Origin: Natronohydrobacter sp.
Lineage (GTDB): Bacteria; Pseudomonadota; Alphaproteobacteria; Rhodobacterales; Rhodobacteraceae
DNA length: 14,520 nt
NCBI GenBank assembly: GCA_007123015.1
Contig: SKSL01000252.1
Span: forward strand, 1 to 14,520
Direction of reading: 5' to 3'
This document shows, one piece after another, positions 7,395 through 13,531 of this stretch. The first letter of the stretch is position 1; each line of letters starts with the position of its first letter. Position numbers and translations under genes: made by a program. The notes under the pieces are model-generated. The model had not been told where the DNA came from. It did no database searches and worked only from the letters and a program-made list of their open reading frames with translations.

Positions 7395-7493
7395 AGGACT
7401 GATCTGCGCGTCCTGAGGCCGCTGCGCATGATCTGCCACAAAACAAGGTAGAGAAATCACTCTGCGGCATGAGAGCTTTTTGCTCTGTCGCGC

Positions 7494-7522
7494 TTGACAG
7501 ACATGGTTTCAGAGGCTAATTG
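7494..7522 (+). promoter_or_regulatory. Candidate promoter for the metal-transport locus
   Basis: A perfect -35 TTGACA (7494-7499) is followed by possible -10 elements GCTAAT (7515-7520, spacer 15) or TAATTG (7517-7522, spacer 17). It lies 100 nt after the deacetylase stop and would start a roughly 220-nt untranslated leader. A small hairpin with arms AGAGC/GCTCT (7472-7486) and T5 loop lies just upstream. The rest of 7395-7493 holds only a weak 5-bp hairpin (7395-7414) that might help end the deacetylase transcript. Confidence 0.4.
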
Positions 7523-7562
7523 CGACGGGCTGCCGAACTGGTGGCCATTTTCGTGTATGAAC

Positions 7563-7740
7563 CAGAGAGACCCATGGACAGTTGCTCTAGTAGCGGTCTG
7601 GCCTCTGTGTTTAGCAGTTTGCTGCGCAGCCGCCAGACCATCCGGATCACATCAGACCACCCGGCCTGTCTGCGGCTTGAGGGCACGCGCAACTGACGCG
7701 TCCCTCGTGCTTCCAGACCGGTGCGGCTGGATGGAGGCAC
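7563..7740 (+). ncRNA. Structured 5' leader with Shine-Dalgarno-sequestering helix (riboswitch candidate)
   Basis: Four consecutive helices can be drawn. H1 pairs CAGAG and GACC (7563-7572) with GGTC and CTCTG (7595-7607). H2 pairs AGCCGC-c-AGAC (7628-7638) with GTCTGCGGCT (7668-7677), ten pairs with one bulge. H3 pairs GGG-c-ACGCG (7681-7689) with CGCGTCCC (7697-7704). H4 pairs GTGCTTCCA (7707-7715) with TGGAGGCAC (7732-7740), nine pairs including one G-U, and contains the GGAGG (7733-7737) of the next gene. This is the layout of a translation-controlling riboswitch or RNA thermometer. I do not recognise the M-box core or another known class. GC-rich DNA forms stems easily, so the ligand and even the function are unproven. 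Confidence 0.5.
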
Positions 7741-7744
7741 AACA

Positions 7745-7945
7745 ATGACCTTTCACTTCGCCCATATGGCCCCACCCGGCGCAACTTCGCGCCGCAGCCT
7801 TGGCGCTTGCTGGCTGCGCGATGCGCGTACAGGCAAGCTGGTGCAGCATTGGCTGACCCCTGGCCCGGCACAGACCAAAACTGACGCATTGGACACCCTC
7901 CTTCGCGCGCATCTCGCACGGCAGGCAGAGCTGCGCGCGGGGTAA
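7745..7945 (+). CDS. Orphan 66-residue protein heading the metal-transport gene run
   Basis: Begins MTFHFAHMAPPGATSRRSL and ends in a helix-prone stretch (ALDTLLRAHLARQAELRAG). No signal peptide, membrane segment or recognised domain; one Cys (22). GGAGG (7733-7737) stands 7 nt before the ATG, a strong ribosome site that is part of the upstream hairpin. The position, first in the run and 39 nt before the SLOG gene, and the good ribosome site argue that it is translated. It could be a functional small protein or a regulatory leader peptide; the central HWLTPGPAQTK is mildly proline-rich but lacks the Pro runs of MgtL/MgtP-type leader peptides. Confidence 0.6.
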   Translation: MTFHFAHMAPPGATSRRSLGACWLRDARTGKLVQHWLTPGPAQTKTDALDTLLRAHLARQAELRAG

Positions 7946-7984
7946 TTCCCGTTTGCAGTCTTGCACGCGACAGGAGGGCGTCTC

Positions 7985-8413
7985 ATGCGTCTGATCATCG
8001 CTGGTGGGCGGCATCTGGACGATGTCGCCCTGATCCGCCGCGCTTTGGGCAGCGCGCACGCGCTCAAGCCGATCACGGTGCTGATCCATGGCGGCAATGG
8101 TGCCCTGGGCATCACTGCCGAGGATTGGGCGCGTGAGATGCGGCTGCATGTGGTGCGCTATCCTGCGAATTGGCGCGAGCTTGGCAAGCGCGCCGAAGCC
8201 ATTCGCAATGTCTTCATGCTGGAAGATTCGCGCCCGGATCTGTTGCTGGCCCTGCCGGGCGGCACGGATCCGGCTGATCTGATCAACAGTGCCTTTGGCG
8301 CGCAAGTCCCTGTCATTGACGCGGCGGGCAAGCCGGTCACCCCGCACGATACCAAGAGTGCAAGGCAGGGCTCTGCCCCTGCCTTGCATGTCATCCCCCG
8401 GAAAACGCCCTGA
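7985..8413 (+). CDS. DUF2493 / SLOG-superfamily nucleotide-binding-type protein
   Basis: Rossmann-like protein of 142 residues resembling the DUF2493 (YspA/CpYpsA-related) SLOG family. Family features: N-terminal strand and glycine turn MRLIIAGGRHLDD, LIHGGNGALGITAEDWARE (residues 37-55), YPANWRELGKRAEAIRN (59-75) and PDLLLALPGGTDPADLI. SLOG domains bind nucleotides or nucleotide-derived ligands; no substrate is known here. The usual HGG-ARGAD is changed to HGGNGALGI. AGGAGGG (7972-7978) precedes the ATG by 6 nt. The last 18 or so residues follow the conserved domain and are encoded across a perfect hairpin (8359-8388). It is followed 15 nt later by the HisE-like gene, so co-expression with it and MgtE is likely. 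Confidence 0.75.
   Translation: MRLIIAGGRHLDDVALIRRALGSAHALKPITVLIHGGNGALGITAEDWAREMRLHVVRYPANWRELGKRAEAIRNVFMLEDSRPDLLLALPGGTDPADLINSAFGAQVPVIDAAGKPVTPHDTKSARQGSAPALHVIPRKTP
8359..8388. repeat. Perfect 12-bp hairpin inside the 3' end of the SLOG gene
   Basis: TGCAAGGCAGGG (8359-8370), loop CTCTGC, CCCTGCCTTGCA (8377-8388). It is followed by ATCCCCCGGAAAA (8392-8404). The core GGGCTCTGCCCC (8368-8379) matches 11 of 12 bases of the intergenic element core at 5112-5123, and both are followed by ATCCCCC-GGA, so it may be a member of the same repeat family that has become coding. It lacks a T-run, so it is not a classical terminator, but could stabilise or attenuate the transcript. Confidence 0.6.
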
Positions 8414-8428
8414 AAAGGAGCCTTGGTC

Positions 8429-8881
8429 ATGAACATGCAGCACCCGGACACGAAAATCGCACAACCGGCCGATCTGTTTGGCCATATGGAACATCTGATC
8501 GGGCAGTTGGACTGCCCGCCCACTGCGCGCACGGCGAAGCTGACAGCGGCCACGACTGAAAAGAAGGCCCGCAAGCTGGTGGAAGAGGCGACCGAAGTGG
8601 CCTTTGACGCGCTCTCGGCCAATCGCGACGGGCTGATCGCGGAAAGCGTTGATCTGCTCTATCATCTGGCTGTGCTCTGGCATGATCGCGGGATCGACCC
8701 GGCGGAAGTGCGCGCCGAGATGGCGCGGCGCATGGCCGTGCTGGGGATTGCCGAAAAGCTGCCGAAAAAAGGCCCGGCAAAGAAGCTGCTCAAGCACAAG
8801 GCACCCTCCGGCACGCCCCGCGCGCTCTATCGGCAGGGCGCGCAGATCGGGCCTGTGGCGCTGTCAAAAGCCTTCGGCTGA
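8429..8881 (+). CDS. HisE/MazG-like phosphoribosyl-ATP pyrophosphohydrolase family protein
   Basis: All-alpha NTP pyrophosphohydrolase fold, 150 residues. Metal ligands follow the superfamily pattern: E53-A-T-E56 in KLVEEATEV and E72-S-V-D75 in ESVDLLYHL. Residues about 16-107 match HisE, which hydrolyses phosphoribosyl-ATP in histidine synthesis, but this protein carries an extra C-terminal part of about 40 residues rich in Lys (LPKKGPAKKLLKHK). No his gene is nearby, so a paralogue acting on another nucleotide is plausible. The ATG at 8429 has AAGGAG (8415-8420) 8 nt upstream; the TTG at 8423 is too close to that site. It lies between the SLOG gene and mgtE with gaps of 15 and 18 nt. Confidence 0.75.
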   Translation: MNMQHPDTKIAQPADLFGHMEHLIGQLDCPPTARTAKLTAATTEKKARKLVEEATEVAFDALSANRDGLIAESVDLLYHLAVLWHDRGIDPAEVRAEMARRMAVLGIAEKLPKKGPAKKLLKHKAPSGTPRALYRQGAQIGPVALSKAFG

Positions 8882-8899
8882 GCGGGGAAGAGGCAGGCC

Positions 8900-10279
8900 A
8901 TGGTCGCTGTCATGTCGCAAGAGGCATTGCGCGCGCACTTGGCGCAGGGGGATTTGCTGACCCTGCGCGAGGCGCTGGCGGAATTGCATCCCGCAGACCT
9001 CGCCAATGAGGTCGGTGGCCTGCCCCCATCGGAGGCCGCCAAACTGATGCGCGCGCTGACGCCTGCGCAGCAAAGCAAGGTGTTCGGCTATTTCGGCCCG
9101 CGCTTCCAGATCGCGATCGCGCGCCATATCGCGCGCCCCGATTTCGCGCGGATCGTGACCGATATGAGCCATGACGAGCGCGCTGATCTGTGGAAAGCCC
9201 TCTCGCCGGATCAACGCGCGACGCTCTTGCCCGCGCTGGCGCAGGCCGAGCGCGAAGATATCCGGCGTCTGGCCTCCTATCCCGAGGGGACAGCGGGCGC
9301 GGCGATGACGTCGGATTACGCGACCCTCGCGCCCGAGATTACTGTGGCCGAGGCGATTGCCCATCTGCGCGCCGAAGCCCCCGATACGGAAACCATTTAC
9401 ACGGCCTATGTGGTCGATACCGAGCGCAAGCTGCGGGGTGTGGTGACACTGCGCGACCTGATCCTGGCTGATGAGCGGCGCTCGATCTCGGATCTGATGA
9501 TGGTCAATGCGCCCTCTGGCCGTGTGGATGAGCCTTTGGCCGAAATTGCCGAACGCATCGCGGCCTATGATGTCTTTGCCCTGCCGATCCTGACGGAAGG
9601 CGGGCGGCTGGTGGGGATCGTCACGATTGACGATGCGCTGGATATCGGGCGCGCGGCGTCAGCGGCCACGCTGGCACGCTTCGGCGCGACGGGCGCCTTC
9701 GCGGGCGATGATCTGGACATGCGTGGCTCGACCCTCGGGCGGATTTTCCGCGTGCGGCTGGTCTGGCTGTCGATCCTGAGCGTCTTTGGCGTGGTCACGG
9801 CGGGCTATATCGCGGGGCAAGAGGCGCTTCTGGCGGAAGTGCTGATTCTGGCGGCTTTCGTGGCCCCGATCATCGACATGGGCGGCAATACCGGCAGCCA
9901 GTCGGCGACGCTGGTCATCCGCGCCATGGCCTTGGGCCAGCTGGAACTGCGCGCGCGTGACATCTGGTTTGTACTCAGGCGCGAACTCCCTGTGCTCGCT
10001 GGGCTGGGGCTGGTGGTTGCCAGCCTGATGGCGGTGCTTGCGACGCTGGGCCAGACAATCGCGCCGCAAGTGCTCTGGGTGATCTGGCTGACGATGGTGG
10101 CCGTCACCATCATGGGCGGCGTGCTGGGTGCGCTGGCCCCATTTGCGGCGCGGCGCCTTGGCACCGACCCAGCAGCGATGTCGGCCCCACTGATCACCTC
10201 GATCATGGATCTGGTGGGGGTGGTGATCTATTTCGCCATCGCCTGGGCGCTGCTCGGCCCCCTGACAGGAGGCGCGTGA
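8900..10279 (+). CDS. mgtE: MgtE-type magnesium channel/transporter (full length)
   Basis: Mg2+-gated divalent cation channel of the inner membrane, 459 residues, a normal family length. Domains in order: acidic helical N domain (about 8-130, LHPADLANEVGGL), paired CBS domains (about 137-200 and 201-260), then five membrane helices (about 285-455). The pore region holds PIIDMGGNTGSQSATL (323-338) and the last helix region DPAAMSAPLITSIMDLVG (423-440), where Asp437 appears to occupy the position of the pore aspartate. Cytosolic N and CBS domains in this family bind Mg2+ and close the channel. The ATG at 8900 follows a purine-rich GGGGAAGAGG. An in-frame ATG at 8912 is an alternative. Co-transcription with the upstream HisE-like gene is likely. 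Confidence 0.93.
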   Translation: MVAVMSQEALRAHLAQGDLLTLREALAELHPADLANEVGGLPPSEAAKLMRALTPAQQSKVFGYFGPRFQIAIARHIARPDFARIVTDMSHDERADLWKALSPDQRATLLPALAQAEREDIRRLASYPEGTAGAAMTSDYATLAPEITVAEAIAHLRAEAPDTETIYTAYVVDTERKLRGVVTLRDLILADERRSISDLMMVNAPSGRVDEPLAEIAERIAAYDVFALPILTEGGRLVGIVTIDDALDIGRAASAATLARFGATGAFAGDDLDMRGSTLGRIFRVRLVWLSILSVFGVVTAGYIAGQEALLAEVLILAAFVAPIIDMGGNTGSQSATLVIRAMALGQLELRARDIWFVLRRELPVLAGLGLVVASLMAVLATLGQTIAPQVLWVIWLTMVAVTIMGGVLGALAPFAARRLGTDPAAMSAPLITSIMDLVGVVIYFAIAWALLGPLTGGA

Positions 10280-10301
10280 TGGCTGGCTCATATCTGTCAC
10301 C

Positions 10302-10379
10302 TGCGCGTCACAGGCGGCGACGATCCTGCCGTAGCGTAGGCGCCACAGCACGCGGCTGGGATCCGCCTCCGCCTGCGCA
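10302..10379 (+). ncRNA. Structured leader upstream of the second mgtE (candidate cis-regulatory RNA)
   Basis: In the 149-nt gap between the two mgtE genes, TGCGC (10302-10306) and AGGCGG (10312-10317) pair with CCGCCT and GCGCA (10369-10379), an 11-pair closing helix with a 5-nt bulge. Inside, GATCC (10322-10326) pairs with GGATC (10359-10363), and CAGC (10346-10349) with GCTG (10355-10358). Such nested helices in front of a magnesium transporter suggest a metal-sensing leader. The GGAG ribosome site (10418-10421) is outside the structure, so control would differ from the 7563-7740 leader. No promoter was identified inside the gap; it could also be a processed intercistronic element. Confidence 0.4.
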
Positions 10380-10428
10380 CTGACCTCGATCCAACACGAA
10401 AACACCTCTGAGCCAATGGAGAAATCAC

Positions 10429-11496
10429 ATGGCAAGCACCACTTTTGAAACACTGGGCGCAACAACTGCTGCCAGCAAGGCCAGCACTGGCTCCATCTCG
10501 GCCCGCATCCGCGATGCTTTCGTCTATGTCGCCGACACTGCCAAGGTCAGCGACGCGCTCGACGCCGTGCGCCGCTCGCGCATGCCTGCCGGACAGGCGG
10601 CGGTGGTCTTTGTTGTTGACGGGCAAGGCCAGTACAAGGGCTATGCGCGGCTCTCAGAACTGCTGCGCGCGGACCCGGAAAGCACGATCCTCTCAACCCT
10701 CGAAGGCGCGGATCTTGCCGTTGGTCATAACATGGATCAGGAAGCCGCCGCCCGGCGCTTGCAACTGAAAGACGTGCCGCTCTTGCCCGTCGTCAACTCG
10801 AAGCGCGAAATGATCGGCGTGCTGACTTTCGACGACGCAATGGATATCCTCGAACTCGAGACCTCGGACGATATCTATTTCAAGGCCGGGGTGGGCGATG
10901 TGTTCCACACTGAAGATCACGTCCGTTCTGAAAAGCTGACCCAAGGCCCGATCTGGTACACCGTGCGCGTGCGCATCCTGTTCCTGATGGTCACGCTGGC
11001 CGGTGGTCTGCTGGTCGGCGGTCTGATCGACACTTTCGAGGATGTTCTGGGCGCCGTGCTGGCACTTGCGATCTTCATTCCGCTGGTGATGGATATGGGC
11101 GGGAATGTCGGCACACAGTCCTCGACCATCTTCGCACGCGGCTATGCGCTGGGCCATATCACCATGGCGGATTTCTGGCGCAAGAATTTCGCCCGTGAGG
11201 CGCTGGTGGGGCTGACCATGGCGCTGGGGATTGCGCTTGTGGCAGGGACTGTGGCTTATTTCTGGCAAGGTGTCCCGAATGACATCCCGCAGCTCGGGAT
11301 TGTCGTGGGCGTGGCGCTCTTCACATCCGTCTTCCTCGCCTCGATGCTGGGCTTCCTGCTACCCTATATCATGATCAAGATCGGTGTGGACCATGCGCCC
11401 GGTGCTGACCCGTTCATCACCACGATCAAGGATTTCTCGGGGCCGTTGGTCTATTTCTCGATGGCCGCCTGGCTGATCGGGGTAGATCTGGTCTGA
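10429..11496 (+). CDS. MgtE-like divalent cation transporter lacking the N domain
   Basis: Second MgtE paralogue, 355 residues. Paired CBS domains occupy about 24-85 and 86-145, then five membrane helices from about 180. The pore motif is FIPLVMDMGGNVGTQSST (216-233), and the last helix region reads DPFITTIKDFSG (327-338) with Asp335 in the pore-aspartate position. The helical N domain that in canonical MgtE precedes CBS and contributes to Mg2+ gating is absent; only about 20 low-complexity residues precede CBS. The start is not truncated: GGAG (10418-10421) lies 7 nt before the ATG and a 149-nt non-coding gap precedes it. A separate downstream gene (11958-12320) resembles the missing domain. 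It may pair with the full MgtE as a hetero-dimer or transport another metal. Confidence 0.88.
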   Translation: MASTTFETLGATTAASKASTGSISARIRDAFVYVADTAKVSDALDAVRRSRMPAGQAAVVFVVDGQGQYKGYARLSELLRADPESTILSTLEGADLAVGHNMDQEAAARRLQLKDVPLLPVVNSKREMIGVLTFDDAMDILELETSDDIYFKAGVGDVFHTEDHVRSEKLTQGPIWYTVRVRILFLMVTLAGGLLVGGLIDTFEDVLGAVLALAIFIPLVMDMGGNVGTQSSTIFARGYALGHITMADFWRKNFAREALVGLTMALGIALVAGTVAYFWQGVPNDIPQLGIVVGVALFTSVFLASMLGFLLPYIMIKIGVDHAPGADPFITTIKDFSGPLVYFSMAAWLIGVDLV

Positions 11497-11503
11497 TCAC
11501 ATC

Positions 11504-11537
11504 GGGCCGGATGGTACCTTTGTGCATTGTCCGGCCC
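11504..11537 (+). terminator. Hairpin after the second mgtE (weak terminator or leader element)
   Basis: GGGCCGGA (11504-11511) pairs with TCCGGCCC (11530-11537), eight pairs with an 18-nt loop that can add two G-U pairs. It starts 8 nt after the mgtE-like stop. No T-run follows, so it is not a standard intrinsic terminator. A second small palindrome, GTCCC-GA-GGGAC (11544-11555), lies between it and the next gene's ribosome site (AAGGAAG). Confidence 0.4.
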
Positions 11538-11576
11538 ACCTATGTCCCGAGGGACAAAACTGAAAGGAAGCAACCC

Positions 11577-11834
11577 ATGACCGAGCCCACCTTTACACGT
11601 ATGCGCCGCGCCGCAGTCACGTTGCACAAGACCGATATGCTGATCCCTGTGCTTGGCCTGACTGCGATCAGCGTTTCCGGCTACGCAATGGCTGCCTTCG
11701 CACAGGCTTTCCCCGAAATGGCCCTGCTGCCCGATGGGCTTGGACAGTGCAATCCGTTGATGGACGATTTTGGCTGCGGCCATGGATTTGGGTGTGCCTG
11801 TCACATGCTACCGGAACCGGTGCAGACTGTCTGA
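11577..11834 (+). CDS. Small membrane protein with Cys/His-rich C-terminal tail
   Basis: An 85-residue protein not matched to any family I know. It has a short basic cytoplasmic-type N-terminus, one hydrophobic helix (about 22-44, LIPVLGLTAISVSGY) and a tail with Cys58, Cys67, His69, Cys73, Cys75 and His76 (CGHGFGCACH). The tail could bind a soft divalent metal or form disulfides; with a positively charged N-terminus the tail is predicted outside the cytoplasm. AAGGAAG (about 11564-11570) precedes the ATG by 6 nt. It sits between the second mgtE and the MgtE-N-like gene, so a role next to the transporter is plausible but unproven. Confidence 0.65.
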   Translation: MTEPTFTRMRRAAVTLHKTDMLIPVLGLTAISVSGYAMAAFAQAFPEMALLPDGLGQCNPLMDDFGCGHGFGCACHMLPEPVQTV

Positions 11835-11892
11835 CGGCGCGCGTCGCCCTGCGGCTGATTGATTCGCAAGGACGGGTCAAGTCAGGGTGTAT

Positions 11893-11925
11893 CCGCGCTG
11901 ACCGCCTGCGCGGTCGGTGGCGCGG
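11893..11925 (+). promoter_or_regulatory. Strong stem-loop upstream of the MgtE-N-like gene
   Basis: CCGCGC (11893-11898) and GACCGC (11900-11905) pair with GCGGTC (11910-11915) and GCGCGG (11920-11925), twelve pairs with a 4-nt loop CTGC and one asymmetric interior loop. It lies in the 123-nt gap 11835-11957. The same DNA is an open upstream extension of the next gene's frame, so it may be partly coding if translation starts at the TTG at 11859. Confidence 0.4.
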
Positions 11926-11957
11926 GTGCAGGTTCACTCGCGCAGGCACGAGGCCGC

Positions 11958-12320
11958 ATGTCCAACGCCAGTACATCACCCGCACCCCGCCCTGTGCCCC
12001 CCCTTTCGGCTGCACATCTGCGCGCGTTCATTCATGCCCGTAGCATGAAGCCTGGCCGTCCTGACGTGCTGCGTTACTGCGCCGGAGAGATCGCACAGGC
12101 CATGGCCCGCCTGACGCGCGAAGAGTCTGTGCGCTGTCTGGCGCTTCTGCCTGCCGGAGTGCAGATCGCGGTTGTTCTGCGACTGGATCGCCATGTGCGG
12201 GATCAGTTGCAGACCGAGTGTCACGACTGGGGCATGGTCGTGCCGGTCCTGCGGGCTGCGCATTCAACTGTTGCGCAATCCGTCCCGCTGGGGCAGATGA
12301 CCCCTGTGGGCCGTATCTGA
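11958..12320 (+). CDS. Free-standing protein resembling an MgtE N domain
   Basis: A 120-residue soluble protein without signal peptide or membrane helix. After a proline-rich start, residues 42-85 (AGEIAQAMARLTREES and PAGVQIAVVLRLDRHV) follow the repeating-helix pattern of the MgtE N domain (ADxAxxLxxLPxEExxxxLxLLPxExAxxVLxxLD). The remaining C-terminal 35 residues are unassigned. It lies two genes after the MgtE paralogue that lacks exactly this domain and 12 nt before the CDF exporter. The ATG at 11958 has only a weak GAGG; an upstream TTG (11859) would add 33 residues that do not resemble the domain. The similarity is from visual pattern matching, so this call is moderate. Confidence 0.6.
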   Translation: MSNASTSPAPRPVPPLSAAHLRAFIHARSMKPGRPDVLRYCAGEIAQAMARLTREESVRCLALLPAGVQIAVVLRLDRHVRDQLQTECHDWGMVVPVLRAAHSTVAQSVPLGQMTPVGRI

Positions 12321-12332
12321 AAGCAAACGAGC

Positions 12333-13472
12333 ATGACACAGTCCCAGTCCACCCTCGACCGCGAGGGACTGCGCGACAAGCGCCGCGCGGCCTGGGCCGG
12401 GGTGGCGCTGAATGGCCCGCTCTCAGCGCTCAAGATCGTGACCGGGCTTTTGGCGCAAAGTCAGGCGCTGGTCGCGGATGGGGTGCATTCTTTGTCAGAT
12501 CTGCTGTCGGATGCTGCCGTGATCTGGGCGCTGGGCCATTCGCACAGGCCCGCCGATGACGATCACCCTTTCGGCCATGGCCGGTTCGAGACGCTGGCCA
12601 CGCTCGGCATCGCGGCCATGCTGGCGCTGGCGGCTTTCGGTATTCTGATCGATGCGGGCGCGCGGCTGATCGACCCGCCGGATACGGCACCCGCGGCGCT
12701 GGCGCTCTGGGTCGCGGCGCTGTCCATCGCGCTGAAAGAGGGTCTTTATCACTACACCAAGGCCGTGGCCAGGCGCACAGGCTCGGCGATGATGGCCGCG
12801 AATGCCTGGCATCACCGCTCAGACGCGGCCACGTCAGTCGTGGCGCTGATCGGGATCGGCGCGGCCATGCTGGGCGCGCCCTGGGCCGATGCGCTGGGGG
12901 CGGCGATCATCGCGCTGATGCTGGGGCGCGTCGCCTGGACCTATGGGCGGCCCGCGATCCGCGAACTGGTCGATACGGCCCCGCCCGAGGAAACGGTCGC
13001 AAAGATCACGCAGGCGCTGATGGCCACACCCGGTGTGCGCGATGCCCATGATCTGCGGCTGCGCCAGTCGGGCGGGACGCTGCAGGCAGATGTGCATATC
13101 GCGCTTGACCCGGCGATGACGCTCTCGGAAGCGCATCGCCTGTCGGAAGCGGCGCGCGCGCATGTTCTTGAAGCCCTGCCCGAGGTCAGCGAGATCATCA
13201 TCCATCCCGAACCCGATGGCCATGCGGATGGACCCGCGGCCCATGAAGCCGCGTTGCGCCCGGAACTGACAAAGGTCGTGCGCGATTGTCTGCAAGGCAT
13301 TGTGCCAACAGGGGCCATTCGCAATTTGAGCCTTGATTACCGCGACGAAGGGGTGGTCGCAGTGGTCGAGCTGCGCGAGGACCCTGGGCCGGGCGCGCAG
13401 AGCCGCGTCGCCAATCGGTTGCAACAGGCGCAGAGCGATCTGTCGGAAATACGCCTGCTCTGGGCCTCTTAG
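12333..13472 (+). CDS. Cation diffusion facilitator (CDF) efflux transporter with extended C-terminus
   Basis: Proton-coupled divalent metal exporter, 379 residues, with six membrane helices in the first 210. The transport site is His52-x3-Asp56 (VADGVHSLSD) in helix 2 and His160-x3-Asp164 (WHHRSD) in helix 5; DDDHPFGHGRFE (75-86) is the family loop. A His/Asp quartet is common in Zn2+ exporters, but specificity cannot be fixed and Mg2+, Mn2+ or Co2+ export is possible. The usual CDF cytosolic domain spans about 215-292. About 85 more residues follow, with the same helix-strand-strand-helix appearance, as if the domain were duplicated. It is 12 nt after the MgtE-N-like gene and ends before a terminator. 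Confidence 0.9.
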   Translation: MTQSQSTLDREGLRDKRRAAWAGVALNGPLSALKIVTGLLAQSQALVADGVHSLSDLLSDAAVIWALGHSHRPADDDHPFGHGRFETLATLGIAAMLALAAFGILIDAGARLIDPPDTAPAALALWVAALSIALKEGLYHYTKAVARRTGSAMMAANAWHHRSDAATSVVALIGIGAAMLGAPWADALGAAIIALMLGRVAWTYGRPAIRELVDTAPPEETVAKITQALMATPGVRDAHDLRLRQSGGTLQADVHIALDPAMTLSEAHRLSEAARAHVLEALPEVSEIIIHPEPDGHADGPAAHEAALRPELTKVVRDCLQGIVPTGAIRNLSLDYRDEGVVAVVELREDPGPGAQSRVANRLQQAQSDLSEIRLLWAS

Positions 13473-13480
13473 AATATGCC

Positions 13481-13511
13481 GCTCGGAAGTGGTTACCGGT
13501 TCCGAGCTTTT
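13481..13511 (+). terminator. Rho-independent terminator after the CDF gene
   Basis: GCTCGGAA (13481-13488) pairs perfectly with TTCCGAGC (13500-13507), followed by TTTT (13508-13511). It starts 8 nt after the CDF stop and separates the transport operon from the mgtC-type gene, which then probably has its own promoter in 13512-13630. Confidence 0.75.
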
Positions 13512-13531
13512 CGACATGCGAAAACACAAGG

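Noticed and set aside
7520..7744. M-box (ykoK) magnesium riboswitch
   Set aside because: The conserved M-box blocks I remember are not visible; the region is reported only as an unclassified structured leader.
7494..7748. Plus-strand 84-codon and minus-strand 74-codon frames (7516-7740) in the gap before the 66-aa gene
   Set aside because: No ribosome sites or family resemblance, and they overlap the promoter and leader helices; considered also as a transposase remnant but no transposase motif could be found.
7652..8797. Minus-strand frame of 381 codons across the leader, SLOG and HisE-like genes
   Set aside because: The plus-strand genes each have a ribosome site and recognisable domain motifs; the minus frame has no domain and no ribosome site.
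7646..11502. Shared 9-mer GATCACATC in the 7520-7744 leader and at the end of the second mgtE (11494-11502)
   Set aside because: Flanks do not align and the second copy overlaps the stop codon; a single 9-mer match is plausible by chance.
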